This document shows positions 36,864-45,329 of a stretch of 64,000 nucleotides of DNA, piece by piece. The stretch's first letter is position 1. Each line of letters starts with the position of its first letter. The stretch comes from Pantoea rwandensis. GTDB lineage: Bacteria > Pseudomonadota > Gammaproteobacteria > Enterobacterales > Enterobacteriaceae. Made by a program: the position numbers and the translations under genes. The notes below the pieces were generated by a model. That model did no database searches. It worked only from the letters and a program-made list of their open reading frames with translations, and was not told the DNA's origin. The stretch lies in contig NZ_CP009454.1 of NCBI RefSeq assembly GCF_000759475.1, positions 2,604,001 through 2,668,000 on the forward strand, in the 5' to 3' direction.

Positions 36864-37298
36864 TTATTGCAAGCGCGAATCACGCACCAGCGTGTAATTC
36901 CCGGCACCCAAAAACATGATGGCGAGTGCGCCCAGCAGATAAAGAGCCTCTGTTTCCAGAGACCAGGCGCCAACATCTGTGCGATGCCAGACTGCGCCCA
37001 TTTTTACCAGCAAGGTCGCAACAACCATGTTCACCGCGATAATGAAGGCCGCAGGGCGCGTCATTAAACCGATGATCACCATAACAGGTGCCACTATTTC
37101 CCCGATGTAAGCACCGTAAGCGATGAAACCTGGCATGCCTTTAACGGCCAGCAGATGGGCGATCCAGTCGACGCCATGCATCACTTTGAATTCGCCATGA
37201 AACAGCAGCAGGCCGCCAAACGTCAGACGTAACAGCAGTTTACCGAAGTCCGGGTGATCGCTCATCCGATTGAACATCTGGTTGATACCACCAAACAT
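36864..37298 (-). CDS. DoxX-family small membrane protein
   Basis: 144 residues with four membrane helices. The ATG at MFGGINQMFNRMSDHP is preceded by GGAGAA; a longer frame upstream has non-protein-like content and overlaps the divergent carboxylesterase, so it was discarded. Family features are DFGKLLLRLTFGGLLLFHGEFKV.HG, GAYIGEIVAPVMVIIGLMTRPAA, and the C-terminal LETEALYLLGALAIMFLGAGNYTL. DoxX/YphA-type proteins are poorly defined; some are quinol-linked or act in redox and sulfur stress. It is divergent from the carboxylesterase gene. Confidence 0.88.
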   Translation of the reverse strand: MFGGINQMFNRMSDHPDFGKLLLRLTFGGLLLFHGEFKVMHGVDWIAHLLAVKGMPGFIAYGAYIGEIVAPVMVIIGLMTRPAAFIIAVNMVVATLLVKMGAVWHRTDVGAWSLETEALYLLGALAIMFLGAGNYTLVRDSRLQ

Positions 37299-37490
37299 CG
37301 CGCTTCTCCGTCTCGCCAGGTTAACTTGTAACCTTAAAGCAATTCGCCATGCCAGGGTTAGCCAAAAAATTTGATGGAGATGTTCAATGGATCGAAAGCA
37401 TATTCGGCTTAATCTGCAAATGCTTTCAGAACATGGACATTCGCTCAAGGCCTGCAAATAATGGAACCAAGCTTGATCTGGGAACCCGAG

Positions 37491-39008
37491 ATGAAAAACG
37501 AACGACGTCTGAGGATCATGACCGCAGAGGGTGAGCTCAGAGGCCTGATTGACGATGATCTTTTTGTCTTCAAGGGAATACCTTACGCCGCACCGCCCGT
37601 GGGCGCACTGCGCTGGCGTCCGCCACAGCCGGTTGCGCCCTGGCAAGAAGTACGTGAAGCCACGCAATGGGGGGATGCCAGTTGGCAAAACCGGGATTAT
37701 TGCATGGCAGTGGGTGGCGGCGATCCGGGTCGGTTCAATGAGGATTGTCTGTACCTGAATATCTGGACGCCAGACGTTGAGCCCTCCCGTCCCTTGCCGG
37801 TGATGGTGTGGCTGCACGGCGGGGGTTTTACCATCGGCGCAGGTAGTCTTGATCCCTATCGTGGCAAAGCCTTAGCCGCGCAGGGCGTCGTCGTGGTCAC
37901 GCTCAATTATCGTCTTGGCCACTTTGGCTTTTTCGCCCATCCGGCGCTGGATGCTGAATACCCGCAAGAAGCGGTGGTGAATAACTTTGCCTTGCTGGAT
38001 CAAATCGCTGCGCTGCAATGGGTTCAACGCAATATTCCTGCCTTTGGCGGCGATCGCCACAATATCACGCTGTTTGGTGAATCATCGGGTGCGCGCAGCG
38101 TGTTGTCTTTGTGCTGTTCTCCGCTGGCTGAAGGGCTGTTCCACAAAGGCATTGTCCAGAGTGCATACAGCTTGCCGGATGTGCCGCGCAGGAGGGCGCA
38201 ACAAATCGGTAAACAGGTTGCCGCGCATTTTGGCCTGCCGGCTCACGCCTCTGCTGAACAGCTTCGTCAGTTACCTGCCGATCAATTCTGGCCGCTGCAA
38301 CGTCCACTGGGATTAGGTCCGGTGGCAATCAGCGGTGATGCGGTGCTCCCCAGGCCGATGCTCGAAACCTTTATAGCCGGTAAACAGCATCGGGTGCCGT
38401 TGATGGTGGGAAGTAACAGCGATGAAGCCAGCGTACTGGATTATTTTGGTGTGGATCCTGCAACGGTGTTACAGCAAATTCGTCGCAAAAATCGCCTCAG
38501 CTATGGCCTGATGAAATGGCTATACGATATTCACGACGATACCTTACTGGGCCGGTCAGTGGCGCGAGACATGGCGTTTACCGTGATCCCGTTACTGGTG
38601 GTGCAGTCTCAACACAGTATTGGCATGCCTGCCTGGCGATACTGGTTCGACTATGTGTCAGAGAATGCCCGCGACCTCTATCCACATGGCACCTGGCACG
38701 GCAACGAAATCCCCTATATATTCAACACGCTGACCTCGCTTAAACCGCTGCCTGAGCGGGATTACACTGCCGCAGATAAGCGCTTTGCCGATATGGTCAG
38801 TACCTATTGGGTGACTTTCGCCCGGGATGCCAGTGAGTTTAGCTATCAGTTGCAGGGCCAAATCGACTGGCCGGTGTGGCGTCCCCGTGAAGATCTGACA
38901 CTCGCCCTCGGTGATCAGGGTAAACCGCAAGCGGTGTTGAAGGCGCGTTTTATGCGTGGGCGTCTGCGTTTGTTCCGTCTCATGATGCGCAGCCACGTTA
39001 AGCTTTGA
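37491..39008 (+). CDS. Type-B carboxylesterase
   Basis: 505 residues from MKNERRLRIMTAEGELRG. An ATG ten codons upstream (37461) is also possible, with AAGG before it. It has the alpha/beta-hydrolase fold of the cholinesterase/PnbA family: FKGIPYAAPPVG.LRWRPPQP near the start, DCLYLNIWTP, oxyanion motif WLHGGGF near residue 110, and nucleophile elbow GESSGARS (Ser near 200; most members have GESAG). Glu lies in SNSDEASVL near 315 and the catalytic His in PHGTWHGNEIPYIF near 410. No signal peptide, so it is probably cytoplasmic. It hydrolyses carboxylic esters; the natural substrate is unknown. Confidence 0.88.
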   Translation: MKNERRLRIMTAEGELRGLIDDDLFVFKGIPYAAPPVGALRWRPPQPVAPWQEVREATQWGDASWQNRDYCMAVGGGDPGRFNEDCLYLNIWTPDVEPSRPLPVMVWLHGGGFTIGAGSLDPYRGKALAAQGVVVVTLNYRLGHFGFFAHPALDAEYPQEAVVNNFALLDQIAALQWVQRNIPAFGGDRHNITLFGESSGARSVLSLCCSPLAEGLFHKGIVQSAYSLPDVPRRRAQQIGKQVAAHFGLPAHASAEQLRQLPADQFWPLQRPLGLGPVAISGDAVLPRPMLETFIAGKQHRVPLMVGSNSDEASVLDYFGVDPATVLQQIRRKNRLSYGLMKWLYDIHDDTLLGRSVARDMAFTVIPLLVVQSQHSIGMPAWRYWFDYVSENARDLYPHGTWHGNEIPYIFNTLTSLKPLPERDYTAADKRFADMVSTYWVTFARDASEFSYQLQGQIDWPVWRPREDLTLALGDQGKPQAVLKARFMRGRLRLFRLMMRSHVKL

Positions 39009-39137
39009 TGAGCAGGCTAATAGTGAAATTGCGCAAATGAATCCTTAAGGCAAATGACGCGTTAACTGATTGATTAATCATAACAATGGCAGCCATTCCT
39101 CTTAAGCAGACAGCAATTAATTAGCTTATTAAACCGT

Positions 39138-39164
39138 TACATTTTCCCAATCCACTGCCGATAA
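39138..39164 (+). promoter_or_regulatory. Sigma-28 (FliA) promoter for chemoreceptor gene
   Basis: TACATTTT, an 11-bp spacer and a perfect GCCGATAA. The FliA consensus is TAAAGTTT-N11-GCCGATAA, so the -10 is perfect and the -35 matches six of eight. It lies 57 bp before the chemoreceptor ATG, as expected for a late flagellar-regulon gene. Confidence 0.8.
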
Positions 39165-39173
39165 ACGCAATAT

Positions 39174-39190
39174 GCCCGATTTTATCGGGC
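39174..39190 (+). other. Hairpin in chemoreceptor 5' leader
   Basis: GCCCGAT-ttt-ATCGGGC is a perfect 7-bp stem with a 3-nt loop, starting about ten bases after the FliA -10 element, so it would form the very 5' end of the mRNA. It may stabilise the transcript; as a terminator it lacks a U-run. Confidence 0.5.
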
Positions 39191-39221
39191 CTCCTACGCG
39201 TTTCACACCAAGGGATTATGT

Positions 39222-40898
39222 ATGGGAATCTTAAAAAACTTCACTATTCGCGCCGTCATGCTGACTATTCTCGGGCTGTTTTGCCTGCTGTGGTGCGGTG
39301 TCGGATTATTTAGCGTGCATTCGCTCAATGCCCTCGGCGAAGGGAATGAGATAGACCGTGAGCTGGTTAATCAGATGACGGTACTCAGTAAAGGCAACGA
39401 TCAATATTTTCGTGTGGTGACGCGTCTATCCCGCGTGATGGAAGGGCGTGCATCGGGCGCGGCAGTGAGCGCGGAGGCATTCGCACCGGTGCAACAGGCG
39501 CTGGAGAGTATGAAAGCGCAGCTGGTGCAATTCAAAGCGATGGCACCCGGCCCGATGGACAGTGAAACGGTTAACAGCGTTATCGCCAGCTGGCAGAAAT
39601 TGCTGGATGAGGGGATTGCGCCGCAGGTGTCGCTGGCACAGCAGAGCACCGTTGAAGCTTACCGCACACAGGCCAATAACGTGACGCCCGCCCTGAGCCG
39701 CGCCTTTGGCACCAGCGCGGAAGCGTTCAACAAAGCCGCAGGCATTAAGCTGGATGAAACCCGTGTCACCGTCGATAAACTCACCAATATTACCAAGGTG
39801 ATTATTCTGGTTGCCGTGGTGTTCGGCCTTGTCATTCTGTTGTTCACCGACCGTTATCTGGTGGCGATGCTGGTGAAACCGCTGGAGCGCGTGCGCAACC
39901 ACTTCGCGGTGATTGCGCAGGGCGATCTCAGCCAGCCAGTAGAGGATTTTGGGCGCAACTGCGTCGGCAAACTGGTGCCGCTGTTGCGTGCGATGCAGGA
40001 CAGCCTGCGTGAAGCAGTGAGCGCCATTCGCAGTGGAACAGAGAATATCTATCGCGGGGCGGCAGAAATTTCATCCGGTAATAACGATCTCTCCTCACGC
40101 ACCGAAGAGCAAGCGGCCGCGCTGGAGCAAACGGCAGCCAGCATGGAGCAGCTCACGGCAACGGTGAAATTCAACGCCGACAACGCCCGTCAGGCCAGCT
40201 CGCTGGCAGAAACGGCCACCGGCACCGCACAGCAGGGCGGCCGTCTGGTGGGGGAAGTGGTCACCACCATGCAGGGCATTTCCGGCAGTTCGAAGAAAAT
40301 CGCTGAGATCACCAACGTGATCAACAGCATTGCTTTCCAGACCAATATCCTGGCCCTTAACGCCGCCGTTGAAGCTGCGCGTGCGGGCGAACAAGGTCGT
40401 GGTTTTGCGGTAGTGGCCAGTGAAGTACGTAATCTGGCACAGCGCAGTGCGGGTGCGGCGAAAGAGATCGCCACGCTGATTGAAGATTCCGTTCAGCGTG
40501 TTGATAAAGGCTCAGCGTTGGTCAGCAGCGCGGGCAGCACCATGAACGATATTCTGAAGTCGGTACAGGATGTGAATGAGATCATGAAGCATATCGCGGC
40601 CGCTTCCGAAGAGCAGAGCAAGGGCATTTCGCAGGTCGGCACCGCCGTCACGGAAATGGACAGCGTGACCCAGCAAAACGCCTCGCTGGTGGAGCAGGTT
40701 TCTGCGGCGGCCAGTGCGCTGGAGCGTCAAACGGAAGAGTTGCAGGCTTCTGTCGCGAAATTCCGTCTGTCGGACAGTGCGCCGTTAGCCAAAGCTCAGG
40801 CCGCGCCAGCCAGCACCGTTCTGCGCCGTCCGCTGCTGACCAGTACGCCAGTCGCTCAATCGAAGTCGGCCAGCGCCGATGAGTGGGTTTCATTCTGA
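39222..40898 (+). CDS. Methyl-accepting chemotaxis protein
   Basis: 558 residues. TM1 is about 12-34, a periplasmic helical ligand-binding domain about 35-190, TM2 about 191-212, then HAMP ([25 protein letters not shown]). The cytoplasmic bundle has methylation-region glutamines and glutamates ([21 protein letters not shown]). The invariant hairpin tip reads [50 protein letters not shown] (residues about 370-415, split here only for description). The last five residues EWVSF fit the xWxxF tether for CheR/CheB, so it is a major-type receptor with its own adaptation docking. The ligand is unknown. A sigma-28 promoter precedes it. Its 3' end overlaps the convergent LysR gene by 43 bp. Confidence 0.95.
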   Translation: MGILKNFTIRAVMLTILGLFCLLWCGVGLFSVHSLNALGEGNEIDRELVNQMTVLSKGNDQYFRVVTRLSRVMEGRASGAAVSAEAFAPVQQALESMKAQLVQFKAMAPGPMDSETVNSVIASWQKLLDEGIAPQVSLAQQSTVEAYRTQANNVTPALSRAFGTSAEAFNKAAGIKLDETRVTVDKLTNITKVIILVAVVFGLVILLFTDRYLVAMLVKPLERVRNHFAVIAQGDLSQPVEDFGRNCVGKLVPLLRAMQDSLREAVSAIRSGTENIYRGAAEISSGNNDLSSRTEEQAAALEQTAASMEQLTATVKFNADNARQASSLAETATGTAQQGGRLVGEVVTTMQGISGSSKKIAEITNVINSIAFQTNILALNAAVEAARAGEQGRGFAVVASEVRNLAQRSAGAAKEIATLIEDSVQRVDKGSALVSSAGSTMNDILKSVQDVNEIMKHIAAASEEQSKGISQVGTAVTEMDSVTQQNASLVEQVSAAASALERQTEELQASVAKFRLSDSAPLAKAQAAPASTVLRRPLLTSTPVAQSKSASADEWVSF

Positions 40899-41737
40899 GG
40901 CTGACACAACCACGCCACCAGATCCGGCAGGAACGGTGGCGCATCCTGTTCTGCACACTGTAAAAGGCTGTACGCTGCCCCGGTGGCCACGCTGTTGGCA
41001 AACGGGGCAATCAAGCGACCATTCGCCAAATCATTTTGCACCAGTGTCACATCCGCCACCGTGGCACCAAAACCCTGAATCGCCGCGCTGATAGCAAGAT
41101 CCATGGTGGCAAAGTGCTGATTGCGTGCCATCGGCACCTTCGCCGCTTGATCCGCCAGCCACATTTGCCAGTCGCGAGCATCATTGGTGGGATGCAAAAA
41201 AGTAAACTTCGCCAAATCGCTGATGCTCACGGGCGGCGTGACGTTACTGCCCAAAACCGGCGTCAATCGCTCATCAAATAAACGAATGGAACCAGCAGGG
41301 GGCGTGCCAAACACAATTGCCGCATCAAAATTTTCCAACTGTGAAGCGTGATCCAGCGTGGTGGTGAGCGCCACATGGATTTCCGGCCGCTGTTGCTCCA
41401 GTGCCACCAAACGCGGCACCAGCCAGCGCATGGCACAGGTCGGTGCTTTCAAACGAATCGAGGCATTGCTGCGGCTGGCTTTCTCTGTCGCGTTCACCAG
41501 CATGGCGTAACCTTGCTGCAGTTCGGGCAACAATGCCGCCCCTTGTTCGGTGAGATGCAGACCGCGCGCATGACGGGCAAACAACGGAAATCCCAGCCAG
41601 CTTTCCAGCGTAGCGATTTTACGGCTCACCGCCCCCTGCGTAATGCACAACTCACTGGCCGCGCGCGTCAGATTGAGATGACGTGCAGTGACCAGAAATG
41701 CATGGATGGCATTTAGCGGTAGTGCAGAGCGGGACAT
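40856..41737 (-). CDS. LysR-family regulator (GcvA-like)
   Basis: 293 residues. HTH at about 7-65 ([50 protein letters not shown]), a layout typical of the GcvA/AmpR branch, then a substrate-binding-like effector domain. GAGG precedes the ATG. It is divergent from the aminotransferase/binding-protein pair at 41864 and is the likely regulator of that pair. The last 14 codons overlap the chemoreceptor 3' end on the other strand. Confidence 0.85.
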   Translation of the reverse strand: MSRSALPLNAIHAFLVTARHLNLTRAASELCITQGAVSRKIATLESWLGFPLFARHARGLHLTEQGAALLPELQQGYAMLVNATEKASRSNASIRLKAPTCAMRWLVPRLVALEQQRPEIHVALTTTLDHASQLENFDAAIVFGTPPAGSIRLFDERLTPVLGSNVTPPVSISDLAKFTFLHPTNDARDWQMWLADQAAKVPMARNQHFATMDLAISAAIQGFGATVADVTLVQNDLANGRLIAPFANSVATGAAYSLLQCAEQDAPPFLPDLVAWLCQPQNETHSSALADFD

Positions 41738-41863
41738 AATGACCTCAAGCTATGATTTTTAATCATGGCTATTATGACAACAATTCGCTTGTCGACTCAA
41801 GCGTCACGCCGTTGAATAGAAATCTACTTTCCTTACGTGGTTATGCAACCTTGTGGAGCAACG

Positions 41864-43030
41864 ATGACCTTGAATAGCAGTGTTAACATCTCTTCCAAAC
41901 AGCCCGATGTCGGCACGACGATTTTCAGCGTCATCGGCCAGCTATCGGCACAACATAAAGCCATCAACCTGTCGCAGGGCGCGCCGAATTTTCCATGCGA
42001 TCCCCATCTGGTTGAGCTGGTCAGTAAAGCCATGCGCGAAGGCCATAACCAATATGCCTCTTTGACCGGTTTACCCGCGCTGCGTGAAGCGCTGGCCGAA
42101 AAAGTCGAGACGCTTTATGGCCAGCGCTACGATGCGGGTAGCGAAGTGTTGATCACCGGCAGCGCTAGCCAGGGAATTTACATGGCAATTTCTGCGCTGG
42201 TGCACCCTGGCGACGAAGTGATCTTCTTCGAGCCGGCGTTCGACAGCTATGCGCCAGTGGTGCGTTTGCAAGGCGCAACCCCGATTGGCCTGAAATTGCA
42301 GGTGCCGGATTTTGCGATTAACTGGGATGAGCTGCGTGCCACCATCACGCCGCGCACCCGCATGATCATTATCAACACCCCGCACAATCCGAGTGCACAG
42401 GTGCTGACGCCAGCCGACCTGGAACAGCTGGCAGCCTTGACCCGCAACACGGATATCGTGGTGCTGTCCGACGAAGTCTACGAACACATTCTGTTTGATG
42501 GTCGTGCCCACTGCGGCATGGCTACCCATCCGGAACTGGCGCAGCGCAGCGTGATCGTTTCCTCCTTTGGCAAAACGTTCCACGTCACCGGCTGGCGTGT
42601 GGGTTACGCGCTGGCACCGGCCGCGCTGATGGAAGAGATTGTAAAGGTGCATCAGTTCATGATGTACGCCGCCGATACACCGATGCAGGTGGGTTTTGCG
42701 CACTATCTGCAGAATCCGCAAAACTACCTGCAGCTGTCACCGTTCTATCAGGAAAAACGCGATCGCCTGCTGTCTTTGATGCAAGATTCGCCGTTTAAGC
42801 TGCTGCCGAGCGCGGGATCCTTCTTTATGTTGGCCAGTTACGGACATTTCAGTGACGAAAGCGACAGTGAAATGGTAAAACGTCTCATCGTCGATCACGG
42901 TGTGGCCACCATTCCGTTGTCGGCGTTTTATATGGACGGCACTGACAATAAATTAATTCGCCTGTCATTCGCGAAAGACGACGCAACACTGCAGGCTGGC
43001 GCGGAAGCGCTGTGCCGGGTTAAAGGGTAA
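41864..43030 (+). CDS. PLP aminotransferase, YbdL-like (methionine aminotransferase family)
   Basis: 388 residues from MTLNSSVNISSKQPDVGTTIFSVIG; the ATG with GGAG upstream is preferred over earlier starts because it matches the family N-terminus. Fold-type I, class I aminotransferase. Visible motifs are NLSQGAPNFPCDP, NQYASLTGLPALREALA, NTPHNPSAQV (Asn and Pro of the PLP site), LSDEVYEHI (Asp for the pyridine N), SSFGKTFHVTGWRVGY (Schiff-base Lys) and KLIRLSFAK (substrate-binding Arg). E. coli YbdL prefers methionine, histidine and phenylalanine; specificity here is inferred. The amino-acid-binding protein starts 14 bp later, so import and transamination are probably linked. Confidence 0.9.
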   Translation: MTLNSSVNISSKQPDVGTTIFSVIGQLSAQHKAINLSQGAPNFPCDPHLVELVSKAMREGHNQYASLTGLPALREALAEKVETLYGQRYDAGSEVLITGSASQGIYMAISALVHPGDEVIFFEPAFDSYAPVVRLQGATPIGLKLQVPDFAINWDELRATITPRTRMIIINTPHNPSAQVLTPADLEQLAALTRNTDIVVLSDEVYEHILFDGRAHCGMATHPELAQRSVIVSSFGKTFHVTGWRVGYALAPAALMEEIVKVHQFMMYAADTPMQVGFAHYLQNPQNYLQLSPFYQEKRDRLLSLMQDSPFKLLPSAGSFFMLASYGHFSDESDSEMVKRLIVDHGVATIPLSAFYMDGTDNKLIRLSFAKDDATLQAGAEALCRVKG

Positions 43031-43044
43031 TTAGGGGAAGAATA

Positions 43045-43824
43045 ATGAAAAAATTAAACGCACTGTTTGTGGCGCTGGGCATGCTGACCTCAGCACACGC
43101 ACTGGCACAAGAAACCTTACGCTACGGTCTGGAGTCACAATATCCGCCGTTTGAAAGCCGCAACGCACAGGGCGAGCTGGAAGGTTTTGATATCGAACTG
43201 GGTAAAGCAATTTGCCAGGTCGGGAACTTTGACTGTAAGTGGGTGGAAAGCAGCTTTGATGCGCTGATCCCGGCACTGCAGGCGAAAAAATTTGATGCGA
43301 TCAACTCGGCGATGAACATCACCGAAGCGCGTGCCAAAAACATCGACTTCACCAAACCTATCTACCGCATTCCCACCATGCTGATCGTCAAAGCGGGTGA
43401 GAAGTTGCTGCCAACCGCCGAGTCGCTGAAAGGCAAAAACATCGGTGTGTTGCAGGGTTCTATCCAGGAAACTTACGCTAAGAAGCACTGGGAGCCGCAG
43501 GGTGTGACCGTGACCTCTTATCAGGACCAGAACCAGGTTTATAACGACATGGTTGCGGGCCGCCTTGATGGCACGCTGGTGATGTCTGCCGCAGGTCAGT
43601 CTGGTTTCCTTGATAAGCCACAGGGCAAAGGTTTCGCCTTTGTCGGCAAGCCGGTTGAAGATGACACCATCCTCGGTTCAGGTATCGGTTTTGGTCTGCG
43701 TAAAGGTGATGCAAAGCTGAAGGGTGAACTGGATGCGGCTATCACGAAAGTGCAGGCTGACGGCACCATCACCAAGCTGGCGGCGAAATTCTTCCCTGGC
43801 ATTGATGTGACCGCAGCGAAATAA
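43045..43824 (+). CDS. Periplasmic amino-acid-binding protein, HisJ/ArtJ type, no permease
   Basis: 259 residues. The signal peptide is about 1-21 (MKKLNALFVALGMLTSAHALA|QE). Cluster-3 binding protein (SBP_bac_3): LRYGLESQYPPFESRNAQGELEGFDIELGKAIC, WVESSFDALIPALQAKKFDAI, SAMNITEARAKNIDFTKPIY, then GVLQGSIQETYAK. Arg in TEARAK and Asp in the LDGTLV region fit binding of a basic amino acid, as in ArtJ/HisJ/LAO. It is the second gene of an operon with the aminotransferase and is followed by a perfect terminator. No ABC permease or ATPase is encoded, so it must share a transporter elsewhere. Confidence 0.9.
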   Translation: MKKLNALFVALGMLTSAHALAQETLRYGLESQYPPFESRNAQGELEGFDIELGKAICQVGNFDCKWVESSFDALIPALQAKKFDAINSAMNITEARAKNIDFTKPIYRIPTMLIVKAGEKLLPTAESLKGKNIGVLQGSIQETYAKKHWEPQGVTVTSYQDQNQVYNDMVAGRLDGTLVMSAAGQSGFLDKPQGKGFAFVGKPVEDDTILGSGIGFGLRKGDAKLKGELDAAITKVQADGTITKLAAKFFPGIDVTAAK

Positions 43825-43874
43825 CATCAAGCGCCATACTGGCGCGCTGCTCCGTTAAAACCGGATTGAATTAA

Positions 43875-43906
43875 GGCTGCCATTGTTCACCCATGGCAGC
43901 CTTTTT
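43875..43906 (+). terminator. Rho-independent terminator
   Basis: The perfect 9-bp stem GGCTGCCAT / ATGGCAGCC is followed by TTTTT. It ends the aminotransferase/binding-protein operon. Confidence 0.9.
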
Positions 43907-43989
43907 CGTTTACGTCGGAGTCGGTGACATCGCCTCTCAGCGGTTGCCGAGCCGCGGACAGCGTTAAGATCTGCCGGTAAAGATCGGGC

Positions 43990-45216
43990 TTATTTCGCCG
44001 CCAGATAACACAGCGCTTCGGCTACCTGATACGATTTCACAAACGAGGGCACCGGTAAAAACTCGAAGCGTGAATGGAAATTGTGTGCGCCGGTAAAGAA
44101 GTTCGGTGTCAGCAATCCTTTTGCCGATAAAGCCGCACCGTCTGTGCCGCCGCGCATCGGGATGACTTTCGGCTCCACACCCACTTGTTCGAGCGCCGCA
44201 AATATCAAGTCAATTGCACGACGATCTTCCCCGATGGCATTACTAATGTTGCTGTAGGTGTCGTTAATGGTGAGTGAAACATGCCCGGTGGGATAAAGCG
44301 CGGCGATCTCATCTGCGACTTCCACCAACTGCTGTTTTTTCTGGTCGAAACCCTGTAAATCAAAGTCGCGAATCGATGCCTTCAGCACCGCACGGCTGGC
44401 ATTGGCATTGATATCGTTAAACCAGATATAGCCTTCACGACCTTCGGTATGCTCTGGCGTGGCCAGGCGATCGAAACGTGAAATGAAGTCGTGCGCCATC
44501 AGCAGTGGGTTAACCAGCACGCCTTTGCCGGACATCGGATGCGCCGGCACGCCGGTAAACACCAGTTCCGCCGCCGCCGCATTAAAGTTCTCATACACCA
44601 CTTCGCCCAGCTCACAGCAATCGATAGTCCAGGCAAAATCGACGTTAAAGCGAGTGTCCAAATCCAGCGCTTTGGCACCGCGCAGCCCAATTTCCTCATC
44701 CGGTACAAATGCCACCACGATGTCGCCATGATCGCCTTTCAGATTCTCCATCAACGTCATTACCACCGTCACCGCCGCTTTATTGTCGGCGCCGAGCACG
44801 CTAGTGCCATCGCTAAAGATGATCTCCTGACCGTGATAGGGCGCAATCTCCGGGTGTTCCGCTACGCGCAGCCAAATATCCTGCTGCGTGTTCAGACACA
44901 AATCATCTCCGTTAAACGTCAGGGTTTGCGGGTGTATATCCGCTGACAAACCCACGTCCACCGTGTCGATATGGGTAATAAAGCCGATGCGTGGTGCATC
45001 TGGTCGATTGCCCGGTTTCACCGCCGTCACCGTCGCATGCTGATCGATGACGATATTCTGCAGCCCAAACTCACGCAGTTCCTGCGCCAGCAGCTCCGCC
45101 ATCGCATGTTGTGAAGGGGTGCTGGGCAGCGTGGTGGATTTGGCATCGCTCTGGCTGGAAACCGCCAGATAACGGTAAAAACGTTGGGTCAGTTGGCGAG
45201 CGAGTTGGTCTGTCAT
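43990..45216 (-). CDS. Peptidase T-like M20 aminopeptidase (PepT paralogue)
   Basis: 408 residues from ATG (MTDQLARQLTQRF); the GTG one codon earlier is less likely given AAGGAA spacing. Dizinc M20B peptidase: GFITHIDTVD (first His and catalytic Asp) near residue 80, LGADNKAAV (bridging Asp) near 143, PDEEIGLRGAK (catalytic Glu pair) near 175, the DCCELG block near 197, IPMRGGTDGAALS near 350 and the last ligand His in HNFHSRFEF near 380. E. coli PepT cleaves tripeptides at the N-terminus. Identity looks only moderate and the N-terminus differs, so this is better called a paralogue than pepT itself. It is divergent from a DppA-like peptide-binding protein. Confidence 0.87.
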   Translation of the reverse strand: MTDQLARQLTQRFYRYLAVSSQSDAKSTTLPSTPSQHAMAELLAQELREFGLQNIVIDQHATVTAVKPGNRPDAPRIGFITHIDTVDVGLSADIHPQTLTFNGDDLCLNTQQDIWLRVAEHPEIAPYHGQEIIFSDGTSVLGADNKAAVTVVMTLMENLKGDHGDIVVAFVPDEEIGLRGAKALDLDTRFNVDFAWTIDCCELGEVVYENFNAAAAELVFTGVPAHPMSGKGVLVNPLLMAHDFISRFDRLATPEHTEGREGYIWFNDINANASRAVLKASIRDFDLQGFDQKKQQLVEVADEIAALYPTGHVSLTINDTYSNISNAIGEDRRAIDLIFAALEQVGVEPKVIPMRGGTDGAALSAKGLLTPNFFTGAHNFHSRFEFLPVPSFVKSYQVAEALCYLAAK

Positions 45217-45329
45217 CACATTTCCTTATTAGCTTTGCGCGATGTGCATTACACACCTCGGATAAATCGTGTTATTTATCAATAAATACCGATGCGGGCT
45301 CATGGAAGTCAACAAAAACGAGGATCACA

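Noticed and set aside
36864..37817. 317-codon version of the DoxX gene
   Set aside because: The extra N-terminus overlaps the divergent carboxylesterase and is not protein-like; GGAGAA and family alignment favour the start at 37298.
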